6,573 bases of DNA from Planctomycetia bacterium. GTDB lineage: Bacteria > Planctomycetota > Planctomycetia > Pirellulales > UBA1268. A program made the position numbers and the translations under genes. The notes under the pieces are model-generated. The model saw nothing but the letters and a program-made list of their open reading frames with translations. It had not been told where the DNA came from and did no database searches. Every line of letters begins with the position of its first letter. The stretch's first letter is position 1. Shown piece by piece: positions 1 to 6,449 of the stretch. The DNA lies in contig RFPF01000176.1 of the NCBI GenBank assembly GCA_009926295.1, positions 1 to 6,573 on the forward strand. Reading direction: 5' to 3'.

Positions 1-133
1 TGAGCCGGCGTGAGCTGACCAGCGCAGGCAGGATGCCGAAGCGCAGGCAGCTGCGAGCGAGCGGAGGCCTGGAGGGCCGTAGTGAGCGTCCGGCGAGATG
101 GTACGGGGCAACCCCGAGCCGGCACGGGCGAGT
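1..133 (+). repeat. Copy A of an inverted end repeat
   Basis: This stretch matches the reverse complement of the right end of the window (6414-6573). The 16 bases at 64-79 (GAGGCCTGGAGGGCCG) are identical to the minus strand of 6493-6508. The 12 bases at 112-123 (CCCCGAGCCGGC) are identical to the minus strand of 6424-6435. A 41-base comparison around the core agrees at about 33 positions, and the bases before the core also align with small gaps. All frames read across the core soon meet stops, so it does not look like a conserved protein gene. An ATG at 98 opens 17 codons ending in TGA at 149-151, and the peptide (MVRGNPEPARAS...) resembles the N-terminus of the gene at 4794-6449. The left boundary may lie outside the window. 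Confidence 0.75.
21..50 (+). repeat. Short direct repeat inside copy A
   Basis: The 11-mer AGCGCAGGCAG occurs at 21-31 and again at 40-50, 19 bases apart start to start. It lies in the 5' part of the end repeat. The corresponding part of copy B is diverged and does not keep both units. No function can be assigned. Confidence 0.55.
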
Positions 134-167
134 CGGGGCGAGAGAGACTGAAGTCTGTCCTACGCGG

Positions 168-1193
168 TCAAGCCGCTACTGAGCGGGCGAGGACGTCCGA
201 TGCGGCGGCGACGACGCTCTCGACGTCGATCGCTTCCATGGCCACGCGATCGGTCTTGCGGTTCTCCCACGCGGGCCGCGAGGCGGGAGGCGGCTCGACG
301 ACGCGATGCCCGGGCCCATAGGGGCCGTTGCGTGTCGCCGGCACGGGACCGAAGAGCCCGACGCACGGCGTGCCCACGGCCGCGGCGAGGTGGAGGGGCC
401 CGGTGTCGCTCGAGATGAACATACGCGCGAGCCGGCAGAGTTCGCCAAGATCCTGCAGCGACGTCTGCGGAGCCATGATCGCGGCCGGGCCCGCCTGCGA
501 GGCGATGCGTTCCGCCGCCTCGCGTTCCGAGCCGCCACCCCAGACGACCACCGAAGGCGCGGCATGCCGGCGCATCAGTTCGCGGGCCACCGCTGCAAAC
601 CGTTCGGCCGGCCAGATCTTCGACGGCCAGCCGGCACCCGGATTGATGAGCACGGGCGGCCGAGGCAGGCGGAGCGACGCGACCCACTCCTGCATCCGCA
701 GCCGGCTCACCGGCCAGCGCGGCATGTCGAAGGCAGGGACGCTCGCCGGGATGCCCACCGTGGAGAGCAGGTGGAGGTTGCGATCGACGACGTGCGGCGC
801 GGTGGGCTCCACCGCGTGCGTGTAGAACCGCCAGGCCTGTTCACGCGATTCACCGCGGGCGTGGCCGATCCGGACGCGGGCTCCGGAAAGCCACGTGGGC
901 ACCGCGCTCTTGAGGAGTCCCTGGAGGTCGACCGCGACGTCGGGCCGGAAGTCGCGGAGTTGCCGACGCAGGGCCCCGATGGTGGAGAGCGACTTCATCC
1001 ATCCGCGTGGCAGCCGGAAGAGATGATCGATCGCCGGATGGCCGGCGAGCACGTCGCCGGCACGGCCCTCCACGACCCAGCCGATTTTCGCCCGCGGAAA
1101 CGACTGCTTGAGCGCGACGGCCGTCGGCACGCCGTGGAGGACGTCGCCGATGGCCGACAACTTGACGATCACGATGGAACGGGGATCGGGCAT
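168..1193 (-). CDS. Glycosyltransferase family 9 (ADP-heptose:LPS heptosyltransferase-like)
   Basis: The 341-residue protein has the GT-B fold signature of family 9, whose members transfer ADP-heptose to lipid A-core oligosaccharide at the inner face of the cytoplasmic membrane. The N-terminus reads IVIVKLSAIGDVLHGVP (residues 7-23); Asp17 sits where the catalytic Asp of WaaC lies. VDLQGLLKSA (88-97) is typical of heptosyltransferase I. NPGAGWPSKIWP (184-195) carries Lys192, and SSDTGPLHLAAAVGTPCVGLFGP (261-283) is the nucleotide-sugar motif with Asp263 and His268. Length is normal for the family. The ATG at 1193 was chosen because family members begin a few residues before the VK-x-S-x-x-GD motif. 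The frame stays open to 1343, but that adds 50 unlike residues overlapping the upstream gene. No clear Shine-Dalgarno sequence precedes it. It lies 86 bases downstream of the dehydrogenase-like gene on the same strand. The family call is firm. The acceptor, and whether the sugar is heptose, is inference, so no symbol is given. Confidence 0.9.
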   Translation of the reverse strand: MPDPRSIVIVKLSAIGDVLHGVPTAVALKQSFPRAKIGWVVEGRAGDVLAGHPAIDHLFRLPRGWMKSLSTIGALRRQLRDFRPDVAVDLQGLLKSAVPTWLSGARVRIGHARGESREQAWRFYTHAVEPTAPHVVDRNLHLLSTVGIPASVPAFDMPRWPVSRLRMQEWVASLRLPRPPVLINPGAGWPSKIWPAERFAAVARELMRRHAAPSVVVWGGGSEREAAERIASQAGPAAIMAPQTSLQDLGELCRLARMFISSDTGPLHLAAAVGTPCVGLFGPVPATRNGPYGPGHRVVEPPPASRPAWENRKTDRVAMEAIDVESVVAAASDVLARSVAA

Positions 1194-1279
1194 GGCCGAG
1201 GATTTTTTGCGGCCGGTGCCGGCGGGGCAAGCCCAATTTCGCGCAGGACTCCTCGGCTCACACAACCCGAACCCGCCGC

Positions 1280-2341
1280 TCACAAACCGCCGCGGGACAG
1301 TTCGCAGAGCGTGATGCCCGCCACGGTCTGCGGGCAGCTCCACACGAGAAAGAAGTGGGCCTCGCGCACCAGCCGTTCCGCCGGATGGCCGGCGACGAAG
1401 CCGGCTCCCTTCGTGGCCGTCAGCGCCGCCTGGGCGGCACGCACCACGAGGCCGTTGGCGTCGGCGCGGAGACGGTCGCGCTGGTCGGGATCGCAGCCTG
1501 CGGCGGCGGCCAGCAGCCGCGCCGCGACCGCCTCGGCCTCGGTTCGCAGGGAGACGGCCACCGGCCCGAGTTCTCCCCGCGAGGCCGCTTCACCCTCGAG
1601 CACCGCCAGCGCAGCGCGGGTGCTCCCGAGGGCGAGGGCGGTCGTGGCGAGGCCGCCGGTCCGCACGCCACCCGTGGCCGCGGGTTCGATCACGGCGGCC
1701 GGCGCGACCGAGTTGAATTCCACGCGCGAGGTGCGGCTGCCGGAGAGCGCGAGGAGGTGCATTGGGGGGCTGACAACGAGCCCCGGCGCGTCCCGCCGCA
1801 CGACGAAGAATGCATGGCCGCCCTCGGCGGTCGCGGCCCCGGTCACGATCGTGTCGCTCGCGTCGGCGCCCGTCACCCACGGGCAGGACCCCGTGAGCCG
1901 CCAGTCGTCCCCGGCGCGACTGGCCACGAGCGCGGGACCGCCGAGGTGGCGTCGACTCGTCGAGAGCTGGGCGATGCCCACCGTCGTCGTCACGTCTCCA
2001 CGGGCGAGGCCGGGCAGCCAGGCGGCCCGCACGGCGTCGCTGCCCCCCGCGATCAGCCGGCAGCCTGCGGCCCACTGCGTGAGGGCGAGCGCCGTCGTCA
2101 GGCACCGTGCCGCGACCGTCACGAGCAGTTCGAGCAGCGCAGGCTCCCCGGCGCCCGTGCCGCCGTCTGCAGCCGGGACGAAGCCCGCGAGCGCACCGGT
2201 GTCGGCGAGCAGGCGAAACGCTCCGCTCCGCCATGGTCCGACGTCGGCGGTCGTCGGGGCCCTGGCATCGAGCTCGTCGCCGAGGTGACGAAGGCTCGCC
2301 GGATCGGGGTGCGGGGCGTGTGCGGCGAACATTGTGAACAT
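1280..2341 (-). CDS. Acyl-CoA dehydrogenase-like flavoprotein, probably lacking the catalytic Glu
   Basis: The 353-residue protein shows the three-part acyl-CoA dehydrogenase layout: a helical N-terminal domain (about 15-118, with LAGFVPAADGGTG at 51-63 and a GSDAVRAAWLPGLARGD segment at 100-116), a central beta domain (about 119-225, with DDWRLTGSCPWVTGADASD at 145-163) and a C-terminal helical bundle (about 226-353). It is slightly shorter than the usual 380-400. Two family hallmarks are altered. The T-E-P-x-x-G-S-D type signature after the helical domain reads QLSTSRRHLGG (125-135). The C-terminal segment that normally holds the catalytic Glu in an I-Y-E-G-T context reads LVWSCPQTVAG (332-342), so Ser335 seems to take its place. 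FAD binding is plausible, but ordinary alpha,beta-dehydrogenation is doubtful. The start could be the ATG at 2341 or three codons later at 2332; neither has a convincing ribosome binding site. Substrate and pathway are unknown. Confidence 0.8.
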   Translation of the reverse strand: MFTMFAAHAPHPDPASLRHLGDELDARAPTTADVGPWRSGAFRLLADTGALAGFVPAADGGTGAGEPALLELLVTVAARCLTTALALTQWAAGCRLIAGGSDAVRAAWLPGLARGDVTTTVGIAQLSTSRRHLGGPALVASRAGDDWRLTGSCPWVTGADASDTIVTGAATAEGGHAFFVVRRDAPGLVVSPPMHLLALSGSRTSRVEFNSVAPAAVIEPAATGGVRTGGLATTALALGSTRAALAVLEGEAASRGELGPVAVSLRTEAEAVAARLLAAAAGCDPDQRDRLRADANGLVVRAAQAALTATKGAGFVAGHPAERLVREAHFFLVWSCPQTVAGITLCELSRGGL

Positions 2342-2353
2342 CCGGATCGTGGG

Positions 2354-2369
2354 GTCATGCGGTCATGCG
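2354..2369. repeat. Tandem 8-mer in the divergent intergenic region
   Basis: GTCATGCG occurs twice in direct succession (2354-2361 and 2362-2369) and is followed by a partly similar GTGATGGA. It ends 12 bases from the start codon of the dehydrogenase-like gene, inside its probable leader. The 8-base period is not that of one DNA helical turn, so an operator role is only a possibility. Confidence 0.4.
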
Positions 2370-2387
2370 GTGATGGAGATGGACGCC

Positions 2388-2417
2388 ATTATGGTGACGT
2401 TCCCGGGCGGGGGTCGA
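2388..2417 (-). promoter_or_regulatory. Possible promoter for the dehydrogenase-like/GT9 gene pair
   Basis: On the minus strand CATAAT (2393-2388) matches the -10 consensus at 5 of 6 positions. TCGACC (2417-2412) matches TTGACA at 4 of 6, with an 18-base spacer. Transcription would start near 2380, about 40 bases before the ATG at 2341. The motifs are short and this is inference only. The -35 would overlap that of the opposing promoter. Confidence 0.3.
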
Positions 2418-2442
2418 AGGCGTCTCGGGCCGCCGGTATACT
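2414..2442 (+). promoter_or_regulatory. Candidate sigma-70-type promoter for the glucan phosphorylase gene
   Basis: TATACT at 2437-2442 matches the -10 consensus at 5 of 6 positions and stands out in very GC-rich surroundings. Seventeen bases upstream, TCGAAG (2414-2419) matches TTGACA at 3 of 6. Transcription would begin near 2449, giving a leader of about 50 bases before the ATG at 2500. No riboswitch-like fold is apparent in that leader. Confidence 0.5.
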
Positions 2443-2487
2443 CGCGGGCCTTCTGGCTTCAGTTCCCACCATCTCCACATCCCGCCC

Positions 2488-2494
2488 GGAGGAG
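2488..2494 (+). promoter_or_regulatory. Ribosome binding site of the glucan phosphorylase gene
   Basis: GGAGGAG lies five bases upstream of the ATG at 2500, a near-perfect Shine-Dalgarno match. It is the only strong one in the window and fixes the start of the phosphorylase. Confidence 0.85.
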
Positions 2495-2499
2495 CAGCC

Positions 2500-4734
2500 A
2501 TGAGCCAGGCAGAAGAAGATGTTTCGTCGCGGCCGATTCCCCGCACCGCCGCGGTGCCGGCCTCCCATCTCGCCCCGCCCCGACTCGACGAGCTGTCGCC
2601 GCAGAATCTCTACGCCAAGTGCATGGCCCTCGCCAGGAATCTGTGGTGGAGCTGGCACCCGGAGGTCACGAACCTCTTCCGCGAGCTCGATCCGATCCGC
2701 TGGCGCCAGCTCGACCACAATCCGATCGCTCTCCTGGCGGAGTTCACGCCCGAACGGCTCGAGGCGCGAGCGGCGGAACTCGTGCTGTACAGCCGGATCA
2801 ACCAGGCGTATCGGCGGCTCAAGGAATACCTCGCGGCCGAGACCACCTGGAGCGAGGTGAACGCCGGTGTCCTCGGCTCGAAGCCGGTGGTCTATTTTTC
2901 GGCCGAGTTCGGCATCCACGAGTCGGTACCGATCTATTCCGGCGGGCTCGGAGTGCTCTCGGGCGACCACGTGAAGAGCGCGAGCGGTCTCGGCATCCCG
3001 CTCATCGCGGTCGGCCTGTTCTACGACCAGGGCTACTTCAAGCAGCAGCTCGACATCGATGGCTACCAGCACGAGGAATACCTCCAATCGCGGGTCGAGG
3101 TGCTGCCCGTCGAGCCCGCCATCGGCGCCGACGGCAAGCCCGTGCTGGTGCAGGTGGACACCCGCTCGGGACCGATCTTCGCGCAGGTCTGGAAGATGGC
3201 CGTAGGGCGGGTGACCCTTTACCTGCTCGACTGCAACGTCGAGGGCAACAGCCCGGACGACCGCAAGCTCACCAGCCGGCTCTATGGCGGCGACACACGG
3301 ATCCGGATCCGCCAGGAGATCGTGCTCGGGATCGGGGGCGTGCGAGCGATCCGCGCCCTCGGGATCGTGCCCGGCGTCTATCACCTCAACGAGGGCCATT
3401 CGGTGTTCGCCACGCTCGAGGCGGTGCGCGGTCGGATGGATCGCGACGGTTACCCGCTCGACGACGCCATGCGGCGGGTCGCACGGCAGACCGTGTTCAC
3501 GACGCACACGCCCGTGCCCGCCGGCCACGACCGGTTCGACAGCGCCCTCATGGAGGAGCATCTCGGGCCGATGCGCGACGCCCTCGGGATCTCGCACGAC
3601 CACCTCATGAGCCTCGGCCGCGTCGACCCGGCCAACCACTCCGAGCCGTTCTGCATGACCGTGCTCGGCCTCAAGATGTCGCGCCGGGCCAACGCCGTGA
3701 GCGCGCTGCACGGCCACGTCAGCCGCAGGATGTGGAACGGCCTCTGGTCGGGCCGCGTCGAGGAGGAGGTGCCGATCGGGCACATCACCAACGGCGTGCA
3801 CGTGCCGAGCTGGCTGTCGTGGCAGATGCTCCAGCTCTACGACCGCATCTTTCCGGCCAACTGGTTCCGGCGGATGGGTGAGCCCGACGTCTGGCAGAAG
3901 ATCCACGACTGCGACCCCGGCGAGCTCTGGGAGACGCACTACGCCCTCAAGAACCTGCTGCTGCAGTTCGTCCGCCGGCGGGTGAGCCGGCAGTGCCGGC
4001 GACGGGGAGAGTGCGACGAGGCGGTGGAACTGGCCCGCACGGTGCTCGACCCGAACATCCTCACGATCGGTTTCGCCCGACGGTTCGCCACCTACAAGCG
4101 TGCCGACCTCGTGCTCAACGACCTCGACCGCCTGTTCGCGCTGATCAGTGACCGCGACCGTCCGATCCAGATCATCTTCGCGGGCAAGGCTCACCCGGCC
4201 GACGAGCCGGGCAAGGCGCTGATCCGCAAGATCGCGAACCTGCGACACGACCCACGGACGAGCGGCCGGATCGTGTTCGTCGAGGACTACGACATCAACG
4301 TGTGCAGGCACCTCATCCAAGGCGTGGACGTGTGGCTCAACAATCCTCGGCGGCCACTCGAGGCCTCGGGCACGAGCGGGCAGAAGGTGGTCTACAACGG
4401 GGGTCTCAACTGCTCGATCCTCGACGGCTGGTGGGCCGAGGCCTACGACGGCCGCAACGGCTTCGCGATCGGCCGCGGGGAGACGCACGCCAACGACGCG
4501 ATTACCGACCGCCGCGACTACGAAGCCCTCTATCGGGTGCTCGAGGACGAGGTGATCCCGCTGTTCTACGACCGCGATGCCGACGGTCTGCCGCGGCAGT
4601 GGATCCGGATGATGAAGAACTCGATCAGTTCGCTGGCGTGGCGGTTCAGCTCGCACCGCATGGTGATGGACTACGCCCGGGCCTGTTACGTGCCGGCCGC
4701 AGGCGGCGTGTCGTGCGACATGAACAGCCGCTGA
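2500..4734 (+). CDS. glgP: Alpha-glucan (glycogen/starch) phosphorylase, GT35
   Basis: The enzyme releases glucose-1-phosphate from the non-reducing ends of alpha-1,4-glucans with phosphate and pyridoxal phosphate, in cytoplasmic storage-glucan breakdown. The 744-residue protein belongs to the bacterial/archaeal alpha-glucan phosphorylase branch, with an N-terminal domain containing NLWWSWHPE (47-55). Next come YFSAEFGIHESVPIYSGGLG (132-151), SGDHVKSASGLGIPLIAVGL (154-173), LYGGDTRIRIRQE (261-273), HLNEGHSVF (295-303) and TTHTPVPAGHDRF (334-346). The C-terminal half has GFARRFATYKRADL (524-537), FAGKAHPAD (560-568), VEDYDINV (594-601) and EASGTSGQK (621-629). Lys629 is the expected pyridoxal phosphate Schiff-base lysine; Gln628 replaces the more common Met. 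LDGWWAEAYDGRNGFAIG (641-658) follows. No catalytic segment is missing. Residues 1-28 are an unconserved-looking Ser/Pro/Ala-rich leader, but the ribosome binding site supports this start. It stands alone, divergent from the dehydrogenase-like gene and convergent with the cytochrome/WD40 gene. The symbol is by function; this branch is distant from E. coli GlgP. Confidence 0.95.
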   Translation: MSQAEEDVSSRPIPRTAAVPASHLAPPRLDELSPQNLYAKCMALARNLWWSWHPEVTNLFRELDPIRWRQLDHNPIALLAEFTPERLEARAAELVLYSRINQAYRRLKEYLAAETTWSEVNAGVLGSKPVVYFSAEFGIHESVPIYSGGLGVLSGDHVKSASGLGIPLIAVGLFYDQGYFKQQLDIDGYQHEEYLQSRVEVLPVEPAIGADGKPVLVQVDTRSGPIFAQVWKMAVGRVTLYLLDCNVEGNSPDDRKLTSRLYGGDTRIRIRQEIVLGIGGVRAIRALGIVPGVYHLNEGHSVFATLEAVRGRMDRDGYPLDDAMRRVARQTVFTTHTPVPAGHDRFDSALMEEHLGPMRDALGISHDHLMSLGRVDPANHSEPFCMTVLGLKMSRRANAVSALHGHVSRRMWNGLWSGRVEEEVPIGHITNGVHVPSWLSWQMLQLYDRIFPANWFRRMGEPDVWQKIHDCDPGELWETHYALKNLLLQFVRRRVSRQCRRRGECDEAVELARTVLDPNILTIGFARRFATYKRADLVLNDLDRLFALISDRDRPIQIIFAGKAHPADEPGKALIRKIANLRHDPRTSGRIVFVEDYDINVCRHLIQGVDVWLNNPRRPLEASGTSGQKVVYNGGLNCSILDGWWAEAYDGRNGFAIGRGETHANDAITDRRDYEALYRVLEDEVIPLFYDRDADGLPRQWIRMMKNSISSLAWRFSSHRMVMDYARACYVPAAGGVSCDMNSR

Positions 4735-4757
4735 GCTCGATCGCTCCTTCGGTCTCA

Positions 4758-4776
4758 CACCGCCGGAGCCGGCGTG
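4758..4776. terminator. GC hairpin between convergent genes
   Basis: CGCCGGAGCCGGCG (4761-4774) is a perfect inverted repeat around a two-base centre. Alternatively, CAC at 4758-4760 can pair with GTG at 4774-4776, leaving one bulged C. It lies between the stop codons of the phosphorylase (4734) and the cytochrome/WD40 gene (4794), where a bidirectional terminator would be expected. There is no T-tract on either side, so it is not a classical intrinsic terminator. Confidence 0.35.
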
Positions 4777-4793
4777 GGCAGGCCGAGGGTGAC

Positions 4794-6449
4794 TCAGCGA
4801 GGCCGTTTGGCGAATTCGGCCTCGTCGCGCCAGCGCTTGGCCTCGGCTTCGGCCGCGGTGAGACCGGCCCGCGACTTCTCGGCCGCTGCGCCGAGTTCGG
4901 CTGCCCGCTTCTCCGCCTCCGCGACCTGGGCAAGGATCGCCTCGACCGCCTTGCGTGCCGCGAGCAGTTCGCCGTCGGCCGCACCGTGCGCCTGTGTCGC
5001 CGCCACGAGCGCCGCCTCGGCGGCCTTGAGGCGGTCCTCCAGTGGCCGGGGATTCGTGTCGGCGTTGCCCAGTGGCTTGGCGTCGGCGATTGAATACGCC
5101 GCGAGCGTGCCGGCGAGGTCGCCGACGAAGAGACGCGCGCCATCGCTGGTGGCCGCGACTCTCAGGGCGATATCGGCGTGCTGAGGGAAGTCGCGTTCCT
5201 TCGCGCCGTCGGCCTTCCAGAGCACGGCCTTGCGGTCACGACCGCAGGTGGCGAGCCGGCCGTCGGCGAGCCACGCGAGGCCGAGAACACCGCCGGGGTG
5301 GGCGTCCCACTCCTTCATCTTCGCGCCGTCCTTCCGGGCCCAGAGCCGCACCTTGCCGTCGTCGCCCGCGGTGGCTACGACCGCCCCGTCGCCTCGCCAG
5401 GCCACGCCGGTGATCCCGCCGCCGTGCCCCTTGAGCGTCGCATCTTCGCGGGCTCCGCGCGTTTCCCAGAGGAAGGCGTTGCCCGCCCGGTCACCCGTGG
5501 CGAGCATGGCCCCGTCGGGGGAGAACTCGACGGCCGTGATCCAGTCGGTGTGCTTGCGAATCTCGGCCTCCGGCTGGCCGTCGGCGGTGCGCACCAGCCG
5601 CACCACCTTCTGCGGGCCGCCGAGGGCCACCAGCCGCTGATCGGCCGACACGTCGGCGGCGAGCACCTGGTCGAACTCGTCGCCGAGTTCACCGACGCGG
5701 CCGGCCGTCGCAACGTCGAACAGGACCACGCGCCCGCTCTGTGCCCCGCGGCCGCCGGCGGCGAGGAGCAGCTTGGCGTTCCGCGAGAACCGCAGCGTTT
5801 TCACGTCGCCCTCGGGAAAGGGTAGCACGCCGAGAAACGCCAGCGACGAGGCATCGTAGAGCAGCACCTGCCGCCTGCCGCCGACCGCCACGAGTGGGCC
5901 GTTCGGCGACGCCGCCAGGCCGGTGATCGCCAGCGGCCTGCCCGCCGTGCTCGCCACGTCGAGCGGCAGGCGGGGCGGCATCACGGCAGGGCCGCTCGGT
6001 GCGGCCACGGCCGCCGCATCGAGCGCGAGCGACGCATTGCCCTTCCGCGTGATCGGCTGGCCGCCGGCCCGCTCGACCGCGCCGCCGGCGATCCACCTCT
6101 TGATGACGTCGAGCATCTCGCCCGGGATGCGGTCGGACTGCGGCGGCATCTTGGGCTCGGAAGTGTGGCTCGCGAGCTGCCAGAGATACGAGGCATCGGG
6201 GTCGCCCGGCGCGATCACCTCGCCGGACGAGCCGCCGGCGAGTGCCTGGCCGAAACTCGTGAGGTCGAGGCCGCCCTGCTTCTTGTCGGCGTTGTGGCAG
6301 CTGCAGCACTTCTCGCGGAAGATCGGCAGCACATGCTCCTCGTACGTCGGCGGCGCGTCGGCGGCATGGCTGGGTCCTGCAGTGACGATGGTACAGAGCA
6401 ATGCCAGGAGCCAACTCGCACGCGCCGGCTCGGGGCTGCCCATTTTCAT
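4794..6449 (-). CDS. Exported planctomycete cytochrome c / WD40 propeller / coiled-coil protein
   Basis: The 551-residue protein starts with an export signal: hydrophobic WLLALLCTIVTAG (13-25) and a PSHAAD cleavage region, with cutting likely after Ala29 or Ala30. A planctomycete-type cytochrome c domain follows (about 35-125). It has YEEHVLPIFREKCCSCH with the haem motif C48-x-x-C51-H52, and MPP at 101-103, where Met101 may be the distal ligand. Seven WD40-like units follow, starting near 173, 215, 262, 299, 341, 383 and 423. The best end in FLW328, RLW370 and VLW411. This is enough for a full seven-bladed propeller. Residues 466-545 are a charged, Ala-rich predicted coiled coil. Such proteins are typical of Planctomycetota; electron-transfer or scaffold roles outside the cytoplasm are inferred. 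The ATG at 6449 (or 6443) is the only usable start before the signal peptide. It lies inside a repeat and has no visible ribosome binding site. No partner gene is in view. Confidence 0.88.
   Translation of the reverse strand: MKMGSPEPARASWLLALLCTIVTAGPSHAADAPPTYEEHVLPIFREKCCSCHNADKKQGGLDLTSFGQALAGGSSGEVIAPGDPDASYLWQLASHTSEPKMPPQSDRIPGEMLDVIKRWIAGGAVERAGGQPITRKGNASLALDAAAVAAPSGPAVMPPRLPLDVASTAGRPLAITGLAASPNGPLVAVGGRRQVLLYDASSLAFLGVLPFPEGDVKTLRFSRNAKLLLAAGGRGAQSGRVVLFDVATAGRVGELGDEFDQVLAADVSADQRLVALGGPQKVVRLVRTADGQPEAEIRKHTDWITAVEFSPDGAMLATGDRAGNAFLWETRGAREDATLKGHGGGITGVAWRGDGAVVATAGDDGKVRLWARKDGAKMKEWDAHPGGVLGLAWLADGRLATCGRDRKAVLWKADGAKERDFPQHADIALRVAATSDGARLFVGDLAGTLAAYSIADAKPLGNADTNPRPLEDRLKAAEAALVAATQAHGAADGELLAARKAVEAILAQVAEAEKRAAELGAAAEKSRAGLTAAEAEAKRWRDEAEFAKRPR

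Noticed and set aside
82..321. Plus-strand frame of 79 codons starting at a GTG inside copy A.
   Set aside because: It runs antisense into the 3' end of the GT9 gene and has no ribosome binding site. The corresponding frame in copy B is interrupted by a stop.
1203..1223. T-run (1203-1208) beside the GCCGG-TG-CCGGC hairpin (1212-1223), looking like a terminator between the dehydrogenase-like and GT9 genes.
   Set aside because: For the minus-strand transcript the hairpin is followed by A residues rather than U. On the plus strand the T-run precedes the hairpin. The polarity is wrong both ways.
1194..1343. Extended start for the GT9 gene at 1343.
   Set aside because: The extra 50 residues overlap the dehydrogenase-like gene and match nothing in the family, which begins close to the VK-x-S-x-x-GD motif.
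306..2288. Very long plus-strand open frame (660 codons) opposite the GT9 and dehydrogenase-like genes.
   Set aside because: It is antisense to two genes with recognisable family motifs, spans their intergenic gap, and its translation is Arg/Pro/Ala-rich with no motif. High GC codon use leaves antisense frames open.
1355..2503. Plus-strand open frame whose TGA overlaps the phosphorylase ATG as ATGA, resembling a translationally coupled upstream gene.
   Set aside because: It lies antisense to the dehydrogenase-like gene, has low-complexity composition and no recognisable motif. The overlap is best seen as coincidence.
2500..4734. Gln628 instead of Met next to the pyridoxal-phosphate lysine of the phosphorylase, considered as a sign of altered function.
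   Set aside because: The lysine and surrounding EASGTSG and LDGWW motifs are intact. The change alone is not grounds to doubt activity and may be common in this branch.
2389..4758. 789-codon minus-strand frame opposite the glucan phosphorylase.
   Set aside because: It mirrors the phosphorylase codon structure. Its translation is Val/Glu/His/Arg-rich without any domain, while the plus strand has all phosphorylase motifs and a ribosome binding site.
6380..6449. Possible lipoprotein signal around Cys19 of the cytochrome/WD40 protein.
   Set aside because: The residues before Cys19 are ALL rather than a lipobox with Gly, Ala or Ser at -1, and a PSHAAD signal-peptidase I type site follows.
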